The notes under the pieces were generated by a model, which saw only the letters and a list, made by a program, of their open reading frames with translations, did not search any database and was not told the origin of the DNA. 19,815 nucleotides of DNA from JABFRJ01 sp031409695 (GTDB taxonomy: Bacteria > Pseudomonadota > Alphaproteobacteria > Rhizobiales > Hyphomicrobiaceae), in contig JANNXS010000353.1 in NCBI GenBank assembly GCA_031409695.1, positions 1 through 19,815 on the forward strand, written 5' to 3'. Shown in pieces: positions 7,274 to 15,030 of the stretch; the stretch's first letter is position 1; every line of letters begins with the position of its first letter. Both the position numbers and the translations under genes were made by a program.

Positions 7274-8413
7274 TTGATCCGGTTGCTCCAGGCATTGCTC
7301 CTGCTGACCTTGCTCACCACCTCGGCAGTTGCCCAGGGCCGCCGCATTGCCCTCGTCGTCGGCATCGACGCCTACGCGCACCTGCCCCCGCTGCATAAGG
7401 CCGTCGCCGACGCCCGCGCTGTCGCCGCGGTCCTGAAAGACGACCTCGCCTTCACCACTGTCATCTCGGGCGAAAACCTCACCCGCGAAGCCCTCCTCGA
7501 CAAGCTCGGCGACCTCGACGCAGCCATCCAGCCGGGCGACCTTGTGTTCCTGTTCTTCGCCGGCCACGGCGTCGCCTTCGGCTCCAACAACTACCTGCTC
7601 CCGGCCGATCTGCGGCTGCCCACGTCCAGCCAGGCCGCCCAGGCCAATCGCGTGATCGACAACGCGCTCGCCGTCGACGCCCTGATCCGCCGCATCCAGG
7701 CCCAGGGCACCAAGACAACATTCCTCGTGCTCGACGCCTGCCGCGACAACCCGTTCGGCGAGCGCGCTATGCGCAACATCGGCAATGAGCGCGGCCTTGC
7801 GCGCATGGAGGCACCGCAGGGCGTGTTCGTGCTCTACTCTGCCGGCTATGGCCAGAAGGCGCTCGACCGCCTGCCGGGCAACGACGCCACGCCGACCAGC
7901 GTGTTCACCCGCCACCTGATCCCCGCTCTGAAGACGCCCGGCCTCAGCCACGTCGCCATCGCCAAGCGCGTGCAGGAGGAGGTCGACAAGATGGCCCGCG
8001 ACAGCGCCGGCCACGCCCAACAGCCAGCGTACTACGACCAGATCATCGGTAGCGTCGTGTTTCGCGATCTGACGGCTGTGACGCAGCCAGCGCCGCCGCG
8101 CTCCGCGCAGCCGCCGGCATCTACACCACCGCCACACCAGCAGACACCCCACTTGAAGCCTGGGTGGTGTTCAAGCCAGCCAAAACTCAATGCCTCGGAA
8201 ACTGCCATTTGCACTACGGAAATATTATCAGACCTTGACCTTGAGATGGATAGATTGTTCGAAGCGGCTCGAGAGCGCATGCTGCATGCGGCAGCAAAGA
8301 GTTTTACTCAACAGCAATACGATTGGGGTGACCTCCGAGACCTTTGCGATTCAGACGTCGCGTGTCTCAAAGCTGCGTACGTGAAACGCAATGAACAGTT
8401 GCGCCGATTGTGA
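7274..8413 (+). CDS. Exported caspase-like protease with LprI-like tail
   Basis: 379 residues from TTG 7274, chosen because GAGGGGGAG ends seven bases upstream and the signal peptide (LIRLLQALLLLTLLTTSAVA) starts there; an ATG at 7208 in frame would add 22 residues and obscure it. Caspase domain with His98 (FFAGHGVAFG) and Cys156 (LDACRDNPFG), the same subfamily as 3019 and 16060; over 3579-3644 and 7816-7881 the DNA differs at only 4 of 66 positions. After a Pro/Gln linker, the last 80 residues (SETAICTTEILSDLDLEMDR ... LRDLCDSDVACLKAAYVKRN) match the pattern of the lysozyme-inhibitor LprI domain. This tail is markedly lower in GC (27/60 at 8221-8280). Predicted periplasmic. It ends 16 bases from the convergent FAD gene. 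Confidence 0.92.
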   Translation: MIRLLQALLLLTLLTTSAVAQGRRIALVVGIDAYAHLPPLHKAVADARAVAAVLKDDLAFTTVISGENLTREALLDKLGDLDAAIQPGDLVFLFFAGHGVAFGSNNYLLPADLRLPTSSQAAQANRVIDNALAVDALIRRIQAQGTKTTFLVLDACRDNPFGERAMRNIGNERGLARMEAPQGVFVLYSAGYGQKALDRLPGNDATPTSVFTRHLIPALKTPGLSHVAIAKRVQEEVDKMARDSAGHAQQPAYYDQIIGSVVFRDLTAVTQPAPPRSAQPPASTPPPHQQTPHLKPGWCSSQPKLNASETAICTTEILSDLDLEMDRLFEAARERMLHAAAKSFTQQQYDWGDLRDLCDSDVACLKAAYVKRNEQLRRL

Positions 8414-8429
8414 GGGGTTTTGCCGTACC

Positions 8430-9941
8430 TCATCGACAGATTGGTAACTCGTCAAACGTGAGCAGTGACGACGTGCTGATGCCGTTCGGATCGAGGCGCT
8501 GACGGAGGTCCGCGACCAATTGCTTATTCGGAAAGTATGCCCGTTCAGCCGGGTCGCAGTAGCTTGGCAGACCAAACGGTTCGAAACCAGCTCGACGCAT
8601 AACTTCCAAATTGGCTCTGCGGATGTCCCGATAGATGGTGTTATCCGGCCCAACCGTCAGCCCAACCCACTCGGCGGTGTACTCACCGGATTGGATCGAC
8701 AAGTCAGGCCCTTCCTTGGTCGCGCCGCCCGCAGTCGAGATGGAAAGCTCCACGCGTTCCGGCAGATTGGCGAGAAAATAATCTACCACACCACGCGGCA
8801 GTTCCGAGGGGTAGACGGAGGAAGAACCGTAAATGTGCTTCCGCTTTCGATTGTGCGTTGTTTCCTCGTCATCGAGGAGAGACTTGACCAGCCGGTCAGC
8901 GCTTAAGTGCCCTGAAAACATTACGCGTTTCCAAAGCCTCCGTTGCTCCAGCAGAGTGAGAGTGTTTCGGGCAGCGTCGAAGTTATCCGAGGTGGTCGCA
9001 ATCAACCCAGTAATCACAAGGCTGAACGCAGGACCACTTCGATCCAGGTCAATCTTTGAGTAGATCGCCTTCTTTAAGGTGTCCGGCAATTGCCGTCGCC
9101 AATCCTGCCGCGCTAAAATAAGCTGTGCCGCTTGAACCGCGGAAAGCGAATCCCGGCCTTCAAACTTGAACGTGACGAGCCGTCGATCTGAAACGTCATG
9201 TGAGGTAATTGTCATGTCCGTCACGATGCCGAGGCTACCCTGCCCTGCACCGCGCAGAACAGTCATGACTTCCCGCGGGGCCGGAAGCTGCGGCAGCGGC
9301 GGCCCGCTGATGTGCTCGATGCTCGTATCGTCGATCTTTATCGTGGTGCCTGTGAACGTCACAAGCGTGAGCGCGCGCAACGATTGCGCGGCGTAGCCAA
9401 AGATCGGCAAGAATGCGGACACGCCCCCGCCGAGTACATGGCCGACGAGCCCGACAGTTGGACATGACCCTGCGGCAACAACTCGTTCGCGCGCCGCGAG
9501 ATCCCGGTGCACAGGCCCTAGCAGGACGCCGGCTTCGGCAGTCACCGCCCCGTCCCGCCCGATACGATGTTGCACCATGGACGACATGTCGACAACCAGT
9601 TCGGAGTGCGCGGACTTCCCCGCGAACGAGTGGCCGCCGCCGCGCACCGCAAATGTCTTGCCGTTGGCAATTGCCCAGGCGACAATGCGGCTCACCGCTT
9701 CGGAACTCTTTGGGCTGATGTAGGTGGTTGCATTGAAGCAGTCGTAGCGCGCGTTCCAATAGCGAATACCGCGATAGTTGGGCGATCCGGGGTGTACAAT
9801 TGACGCAACGCCGTTGTCGCTGAGATCGTCCACTAGGCGCTGCAAAGAACTCTGTTGGGCGACTGCGTCATGAGTTCCTATTACCATTGACCCGACGGTC
9901 GCACCAACAAGACCTCGAAGTACTCCGCGCCGGGTTGCCAT
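8430..9941 (-). CDS. Tat-exported FAD-binding oxidoreductase (berberine-bridge/VAO type)
   Basis: 503 residues from the ATG at 9941, chosen because MATRRGVLRGLVGATVGSMV looks like a twin-arginine signal; a frame extension to 10028 lacks one. FAD-binding PCMH-type domain: FAVRGGGHSFAG with His104 and AAGSCPTVGLVGHVLGGG with Cys160. These are the two positions used for bicovalent flavin attachment in berberine-bridge-enzyme-like oxidases. RGAGQGSLGIVTDM and a C-terminal RAYFPNKQLVADLRQRLDPN fit the family. Such enzymes oxidise small molecules or sugars using oxygen, releasing hydrogen peroxide, but the substrate cannot be told. It is the only plain metabolic-type gene in the window, lower in GC than the caspase cores, and it sits with the caspase at 7274 between two direct repeats. 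Confidence 0.9.
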   Translation of the reverse strand: MATRRGVLRGLVGATVGSMVIGTHDAVAQQSSLQRLVDDLSDNGVASIVHPGSPNYRGIRYWNARYDCFNATTYISPKSSEAVSRIVAWAIANGKTFAVRGGGHSFAGKSAHSELVVDMSSMVQHRIGRDGAVTAEAGVLLGPVHRDLAARERVVAAGSCPTVGLVGHVLGGGVSAFLPIFGYAAQSLRALTLVTFTGTTIKIDDTSIEHISGPPLPQLPAPREVMTVLRGAGQGSLGIVTDMTITSHDVSDRRLVTFKFEGRDSLSAVQAAQLILARQDWRRQLPDTLKKAIYSKIDLDRSGPAFSLVITGLIATTSDNFDAARNTLTLLEQRRLWKRVMFSGHLSADRLVKSLLDDEETTHNRKRKHIYGSSSVYPSELPRGVVDYFLANLPERVELSISTAGGATKEGPDLSIQSGEYTAEWVGLTVGPDNTIYRDIRRANLEVMRRAGFEPFGLPSYCDPAERAYFPNKQLVADLRQRLDPNGISTSSLLTFDELPICR

Positions 9942-10027
9942 GAATAATTCGCGTCCACTGCTGACTATTTCATGTGTGACACAAGAATGTGGAAGGTGGC
10001 AATCACCGTACTGGGCCACCTTAGACA

Positions 10028-10190
10028 CAGTGAATGCCCGTTCGCCATTCGCCGACTATCGGGATGGAACTCCTCGCATCCATCCCGATAGGATGACCAC
10101 AGGCCCCGCCGCCGTCAATTCGGCTGCTTGCTCCATTTCGGAGCGCGTGGTTCAACAGGCGGCGCGCGGAGCTATTGCGAGGGGGGAGAT
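10028..10190. repeat. Duplicated intergenic block, copy 2
   Basis: Counterpart of 7108-7270 at a 2920-bp offset. It lies upstream of the minus-strand FAD oxidoreductase and, on the plus side, ends in the same purine-rich ribosome site (GAGGGGGGAG) but leads into only a 44-codon remnant rather than a full caspase. Part of the wider gene-poor stretch 9942-10343. Confidence 0.9.
10056..10096. promoter_or_regulatory. Hairpin, copy 2
   Basis: The 13-bp arms CTATCGGGATGGA (10056-10068) and TCCATCCCGATAG (10079-10091), and the 10-base loop, are identical to copy 1 although the flanks have diverged. The alternative downstream pairing is weakened here to CATCC/GGATG because the following base is A. 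Confidence 0.55.
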
Positions 10191-10323
10191 GTTGGTCCGA
10201 GACCCGGAAGTGTCACGAACACACGCGAGCACCTCGACCATGGCGGCACGGTGCGCCGACCGACAAGTTCCCGCCCTTTATGGCAATCTCGGCGGCTCGG
10301 AAATCTATCTCGCGTCACGGTGA
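10189..10323 (+). pseudogene. Possible in-frame micro-remnant of a caspase gene
   Basis: 44 codons from ATG 10189 (or TTG 10192) directly after the duplicated ribosome site. The first codons after TTG (TTGGTCCG) match the start of the caspase at 7274 (TTGATCCG) at 7 of 8 bases. The end, RQVPALYGNLGGSEIYLASR, resembles the terminal small-subunit strand of other bacterial caspases, though not of any paralogue in this window. Read together, this looks like a caspase gene whose middle was deleted, leaving promoter, start and last residues in one frame. The resemblance is short, so chance is possible. Confidence 0.35.
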
Positions 10324-10343
10324 TGCGGGCGCGAATGATCGTT

Positions 10344-11072
10344 TCACTGGCCAAGCGGGTCGTTACGGCAACCAGCGTAGAAAAGAAGATTGACCTTCTT
10401 CGCGGCGAGCGATCTCGCGATGTCGGGCAAAGACAACGCTCGCCGCGACAGTGCCGAATTTCGCTCAGCAATTGGATAGTCGCCCGGGATCAGGTACGTG
10501 GTCCTGTCCACTTCTACACCGTGCCCCGTGGTGTAAAGAGCGGCAACATCGGCAAGTCGCGAGCGCTCTCGAAATGCGTCGAGCTTGTGCCTCATGTCTG
10601 AGAGATCGAGATCGACCGCCAACTCGACCTGAAAGCCCGCCTTCAAGAGCGCCATGCCAATGCGCTCGGCATCGCGCTTCGCACCCGGCAATGATTGCAC
10701 CAAACCAGAGGATCTGTAGTCAGAGATAACGAGGACCAACGCGATGCGCGCCTCTCCGGCTTTTGCAGGTACCAATGTATAGTCCTCAAGCACGGCGACA
10801 GGCACATCGGCCGCTTGGAATCCTTTGCTCTTCGCAGCTGTCAGCCGCCGCAACAGCGGTGGAAGGTCGGAAAGTGCAATAGGCGTGCTGAGGGCCTCGA
10901 TAAGCGCACTCGCAAATGGATTGCCGCCACCTTCGCCCTCATCAAGGGTTAGGCTTCCTGGCATGGCACCGTAGAAAAGCAGCGGCTGTGCCTGACCCGA
11001 CGCCGTGGTCAGGACCAGTGCCATCGAAACCGCCGCTAACCGCAACACACGCATGATGCTCGACGAAGGCAT
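10344..11072 (-). CDS. Exported caspase-like protein with reversed subunit order
   Basis: 242 residues from the ATG at 11072, preceded on its strand by GAGGG; ATG 11054 (MRVLRLAAVSMALVL) is an alternative. A signal peptide is present. Residues 31-90 (LLFYGAMPGSLTLDEGEGGG, then NPFASALIEALSTP) resemble the p10-like small-subunit region that normally lies at the C-terminal end of a caspase. The p20-like part follows (residues 106-240: ARIALVLVISDYRSSG ... His184 in TTGHGVEVD, Cys235 in FYAGCRNDP) and the protein ends 7 residues after the catalytic Cys. So the order is p10 then p20, as in type III metacaspases. Lower GC than neighbouring cores. It diverges from the TPR-caspase at 11274 over a 200-bp intergenic region. 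Confidence 0.85.
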   Translation of the reverse strand: MPSSSIMRVLRLAAVSMALVLTTASGQAQPLLFYGAMPGSLTLDEGEGGGNPFASALIEALSTPIALSDLPPLLRRLTAAKSKGFQAADVPVAVLEDYTLVPAKAGEARIALVLVISDYRSSGLVQSLPGAKRDAERIGMALLKAGFQVELAVDLDLSDMRHKLDAFRERSRLADVAALYTTGHGVEVDRTTYLIPGDYPIAERNSALSRRALSLPDIARSLAAKKVNLLFYAGCRNDPLGQ

Positions 11073-11273
11073 AACGTCTTGACCCTCAGCTCAGGAACTT
11101 TACTCCGCTTAGCGACTGTCGAATTTGAAAGAACGACTTCCTGCCAACCGCCCTCTTCGCAAAACTGGCTCCGGCAAGAAGACCACAACACGCTACGAGC
11201 GACTGCCGTGGAAAGTATTGCTGTCACGGTGGTAAGGTCTTTGACATAAGCGGGAGTGCCGGGGGATCATCAC

Positions 11274-13037
11274 ATGTACCCAAAAACCATTTTAACTAAG
11301 ACTGTGGCGATATCGGCCCTGATCGGCTCCTGCGCAAGTGCGTCCGCCCAGGGCCGCCCAGAATACACCACCTGTCAGAACTCGGACCCGAGGATCTCGA
11401 TCCCAGCCTGTAGCGCCATCATCGATGACCCGCGCGAGAGCCTCGACAATCGGAATCGCGCGCTCGACAAGCGTGCCCGAGCTCACGGCACAATTCGCGA
11501 GCTTGATCGTGCCATCGCCGACTTCGATGCGCTGATCTCCCGCAATCCCTCGTGGCCGGGCGCATACTCCGGACGAGCGCTCGCCCATATGCAGAGGGGC
11601 AACCCCGAGCGCGTGATCGAAGACGCCGCGCGCGCCATCCAGCAACGCCCCGAAGACTCAATGGCTCATGCCTTGCTGGGCGATGCGCGGGCTATGACGT
11701 GCGACTTCGACCGTGCCGTCCGCGACTTCGACGAGGCTATCCGACTGAAGGCGGACATGATCGCGGCGTTGCAAGGGCGCGCGGCGCAGAGCTATCGCAA
11801 GGATGACTTGAGTGCCGCCCTGCGCGACCTCGAAGCCATCTTAATTGCTCAACCGACGGCGCATCTGGCATTGAACCTCCGCGGCTTGATCCACGCCAAG
11901 CAGAACCGCTTAGATGCCGCGCTCGCCGACTTCGATCGCGCGATTGACGCCAAGCGCGACTTCGGAGCTGCTTACAATAACCGCGGTTTGGTCCATGCGC
12001 GCCAAGGCAGGATCGAAAAAGCGTTGCAGGACTTTGATGCGGCCGTGCGCCTCGCGGCAACGGTTTTTGTGCATCGGTTCAACCGCGGCAAGGCTTACCA
12101 ACAGATGGGGCGCCGTGACTTGGCGCTCGCCGATTTCCGCTCATCGCTCGAACTCGCGCCGCCGCGCTGCGGCGACGACAAGGCACAGCGGAACGACGTG
12201 AGGTGGCGCATTGGCTCGATTCAAGCTGACATCGCGCGTGACGCGGAACGCCCACGTGTTCGGCCTGAGGCTACTGGGCCTGCGATCGGGAAGGAGCGCC
12301 GCGTCGCTCTTGTCATTGGCAATGAGCGCTATCGCAGCGCCGATGCCCTCCGCAATCCGGTCAATGATGCCAAGGCGGTCGCGGCCACTTTGAGGCGGCT
12401 CGGGTTCGATATTGTTGAAGAGGCGAGTGATGTCGGCCGAACCAGCCTCCTCCAACTGCTGGAGAAGTTCAGTCGAGAAGCAGCGAGCGCGGATTGGGCC
12501 GTCGTCTTCTATTCGGGGCACGGCCTGCAGATCGATCGCACCTCGTATCTCGTTCCGGTCGACGCCCGCGTCGACGGCCAACAGAGTCTCGATCGCGATT
12601 TGGTGACGCTTGACGCTGTCTTGCATCACATGGCGAAGGCTCGCGTTCTGCGTCTCGTCATCCTCGATGCGTGCCGCGACAATCCATTGCTACGTCGGAT
12701 CAGCAGCACTGCCACACCTTCGAGCACGCTCGTGCGCGGCCTGTCGAGAGCCGACACTACTGCCGGCACTCTGGTCGCCTATGCCGCCCGGGAGGGCCAA
12801 GTGGCCGATGATGGCCGGGGCCTTCACAGTCCATATACACAAGCTCTGCTTTCGCACCTTGAGGAACCGGGTGTCGACGTCGAGCACATGCTGAGAAAGG
12901 TGCGCGATGCCGTGATGCAGACGACGCGTGACCGGGAGTGGCGCGACCCCAAGCTGCTCGGGCCTCAACAGCCGTATACCACCGGGTCGCTCCCCAGCGC
13001 GCCCCTTTGCTTCAAACAGCCCTGTCGGGCGAACTGA
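11274..13037 (+). CDS. Exported TPR-caspase protein
   Basis: 587 residues from ATG 11274, with GGGGGA seven bases upstream; a GTG at 11256 is in frame but lacks this spacing. Signal peptide (VAISALIGSCASASAQ), then about six to seven TPR units (for example LDAALADFDRAIDAKRDFGA and LHVARQ-type turns around residues 75-310), then a caspase domain from KERRVALVIGNERY with His416 (FYSGHGLQID) and Cys467 (LDACRDNPLL) and the small-subunit part ending near residue 575. This is the opposite arrangement to most of the array, where accessory parts are C-terminal. TPRs usually bind partner proteins, so this could be the adaptor-binding member, an inference. First gene of a probable plus-strand operon continuing to the window's end. 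Confidence 0.93.
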   Translation: MYPKTILTKTVAISALIGSCASASAQGRPEYTTCQNSDPRISIPACSAIIDDPRESLDNRNRALDKRARAHGTIRELDRAIADFDALISRNPSWPGAYSGRALAHMQRGNPERVIEDAARAIQQRPEDSMAHALLGDARAMTCDFDRAVRDFDEAIRLKADMIAALQGRAAQSYRKDDLSAALRDLEAILIAQPTAHLALNLRGLIHAKQNRLDAALADFDRAIDAKRDFGAAYNNRGLVHARQGRIEKALQDFDAAVRLAATVFVHRFNRGKAYQQMGRRDLALADFRSSLELAPPRCGDDKAQRNDVRWRIGSIQADIARDAERPRVRPEATGPAIGKERRVALVIGNERYRSADALRNPVNDAKAVAATLRRLGFDIVEEASDVGRTSLLQLLEKFSREAASADWAVVFYSGHGLQIDRTSYLVPVDARVDGQQSLDRDLVTLDAVLHHMAKARVLRLVILDACRDNPLLRRISSTATPSSTLVRGLSRADTTAGTLVAYAAREGQVADDGRGLHSPYTQALLSHLEEPGVDVEHMLRKVRDAVMQTTRDREWRDPKLLGPQQPYTTGSLPSAPLCFKQPCRAN

Positions 13038-13139
13038 AGTTTCGACGTCGCGCCTTGTTCCCAACCATCCCGATATTGCACGCAAGCGGTCACCACAGCG
13101 CTTGAGCATGAGTACATTCAGCCAGAAATAGGAACGCCA

Positions 13140-14960
13140 ATGAGCGCCGAACTCGATGATCTTCTGAAGAAAATGGCCAGTGGGGGCAAGAACTGGAACA
13201 CACCCGCCCACTTCGCCCGCTCTGCGACGCGCCTTGGGCTGCGTGACTATGGCTTCCCGAGTGAACTTGTGGCCCGCGCGCACGTCGATGGTTTTGGAGA
13301 TCTCGGCCTCGACGGCGTCGGCATCGCCATCGACGACACGCCGATCCTGGAATCTGCCGACGTGGCTGAGGCGCTCGCTGTGCCGGCCGCCAGCCGCGTC
13401 CTGCGCATCTTCATGCTGCAAGCGAAGCGCAAGGACATCATCATGGAAGCGGACGCCATCCTGTTCGGGTCGGCGGCGCAGAAGTTCCTCACCCTTGGGC
13501 ACGACGACATCAAGCGGCTGAAGCCGAACCCCGACGCCTTGGCGCAATGGGAATGCTATGACGCCGTCCGCAAGGCTGATCCGGCACTGGCGGCGCAGGC
13601 CCACGTCACGCTGCTGTTTGCGTATCGCGGGGATTGGCGAGACTTCAACACAGTCAATACCGCACGCACACAGAGCGAAACCAACATCCGCAATGCACTC
13701 CCGCAGGTACGCGTCGAGTTCGTCGTTTGGGGCGATGAAGCGATCATCGCGGCCGGACGTCGCGTCGGTCCAGAGTTCAAAAAGCGACTGTCCGGCGTCA
13801 AGCTGCTGCCGCTCCCCCCGGGTGCCGCCGAGGGGTATCTCGGCTACGTCACCGGCCAAGGCCTCGTCGATCTCGTGTCACGTAAGGCCGGCGGCAAACT
13901 CCAGGCGCAGGACTTCTTCTTTTTCGACAACGTCCGCGCCTTTATCGGCACGAACAACGACCGCAACAATCCCGGTGCCTTCGCACTCGACAAGACTATC
14001 GCCGGCGGCAAGGCCGCGCGCGTTCTCCTCTGCCACAACGGTGTCGTCATCGTCGCCTCCGGAGGCCAACTCACCGCGAGTGGAGATGCGATCGAGCTGT
14101 CGTCGCCGCAGATCGTCAACGGTTGCCAGTCGACCAACGTGCTGGTCAACAACGCGGCGAAGCTCGGCGATTGCCACGTCCCGATCAAGATCGTGATCAC
14201 CGAGGACGAAGATCTGAAGGATGCGATCGTGCTCGCCTCGAACACGCAGGCAGCCGTCGATGACTACGACATGCTCGCCCGCAACCAGGGTCTGCGCGAC
14301 CTGCAAACCGTGTTTGACCGTGGAGAGGCGCAGTTGCACGAACGCATCTGGCTGCAGCGCCGCCGCGATGAGCCGATCGACTGGCCGGAGCATTGGACCA
14401 ACCGGGACTGGGCTCGTGTCATGCGGCCGCGCCACCTGCTGGATGCCTACGCGGCGGCTATCCGCGCCATGCCCCATACGGCGCACGACAAGCCGGGCAA
14501 GATCCTGGAACTCGCCCAAAGCGGCGAAGCGTTCGGCGATGAGCACGAACCGACCATGTACCGCGCGTTGGGCTGGATGGTTGTGACGGGCAGGCGCTGG
14601 GCGCGTCGCCACAATAGGAAATGGCAGGATCTCTACACCCACTCCGGGCCTGGATCCTACCCGGCGCGTCACCAATTCATCCACGCCCTGTGGCGCATCG
14701 CCGATGCACAGCCCGATGCGATCGCCGCACCGCACATCGCCAAGAGCGGTGCCGCCGATCAGCGGTTTCAGTTGTTGATCAAGACCCTGATCGACCACGG
14801 CGACGCCCTTGGCGATGCCGCCGGCGAGGCTTTGGAGGCGGCCGGCAAAGCCAAGGGCGGCCTGAACCGCGATCTCGCGACCCGACTATACTTCACGACC
14901 GCAGTCGCGGAGGCGGCCGACGCCGCACGTCCCGCGATCAGGGCCAAGTGCCGGATCTGA
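13140..14960 (+). CDS. AIPR-family protein with nuclease-like N-terminal domain
   Basis: 606 residues; AGGAA at 13130-13134 supports ATG 13140. No signal peptide, so cytoplasmic, unlike its neighbours. The middle matches the AIPR (abortive infection phage resistance) family: FDNVRAFIGTNNDRNNPG (263-280), LLCHNGVVIVASGG (296-309) and SSPQIVNGCQSTNVLV (321-336). The N-terminus shows GLDGVGIAID (D58) followed by RIFMLQAKRK (Q94, K96), the D...QxK signature of PD-(D/E)XK restriction-endonuclease folds, which occurs in other AIPR proteins. The family is associated with phage defence, but its mechanism is poorly known. It lies 102 bases after the TPR-caspase and 70 bases before the next caspase, in the same direction, so co-transcription is likely. 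Confidence 0.87.
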   Translation: MSAELDDLLKKMASGGKNWNTPAHFARSATRLGLRDYGFPSELVARAHVDGFGDLGLDGVGIAIDDTPILESADVAEALAVPAASRVLRIFMLQAKRKDIIMEADAILFGSAAQKFLTLGHDDIKRLKPNPDALAQWECYDAVRKADPALAAQAHVTLLFAYRGDWRDFNTVNTARTQSETNIRNALPQVRVEFVVWGDEAIIAAGRRVGPEFKKRLSGVKLLPLPPGAAEGYLGYVTGQGLVDLVSRKAGGKLQAQDFFFFDNVRAFIGTNNDRNNPGAFALDKTIAGGKAARVLLCHNGVVIVASGGQLTASGDAIELSSPQIVNGCQSTNVLVNNAAKLGDCHVPIKIVITEDEDLKDAIVLASNTQAAVDDYDMLARNQGLRDLQTVFDRGEAQLHERIWLQRRRDEPIDWPEHWTNRDWARVMRPRHLLDAYAAAIRAMPHTAHDKPGKILELAQSGEAFGDEHEPTMYRALGWMVVTGRRWARRHNRKWQDLYTHSGPGSYPARHQFIHALWRIADAQPDAIAAPHIAKSGAADQRFQLLIKTLIDHGDALGDAAGEALEAAGKAKGGLNRDLATRLYFTTAVAEAADAARPAIRAKCRI

Positions 14961-15030
14961 TCGCTGCAGCAAGGCTCTTTCGCCTCTGCGCTGCAGATGG
15001 CATCATGGGACCGACTATAGGGGTTATTCC

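Noticed and set aside
7232..8152. 306-residue minus-strand frame opposite the caspase at 7274
   Set aside because: Gly/Val/Ala/Asp-biased shadow of the caspase coding strand; no domain or start signal.
11230..11270. TTGACA at about 11241 as a -35 promoter element for the TPR-caspase
   Set aside because: A -10 at the proper distance would fall on the ribosome-binding site, and no good hexamer is present there.
13065..13075. CCATCCCGATA, a partial match to the right arm of the duplicated hairpin
   Set aside because: Only 11 bases, no partner arm and no wider similarity to the 160-bp block; probably chance.
12690..13859. 389-residue open frame on the minus strand across the end of the TPR-caspase and the start of the AIPR gene
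   Set aside because: Antisense to two convincing genes, with no recognisable domain; long antisense frames are expected in GC-rich coding DNA.
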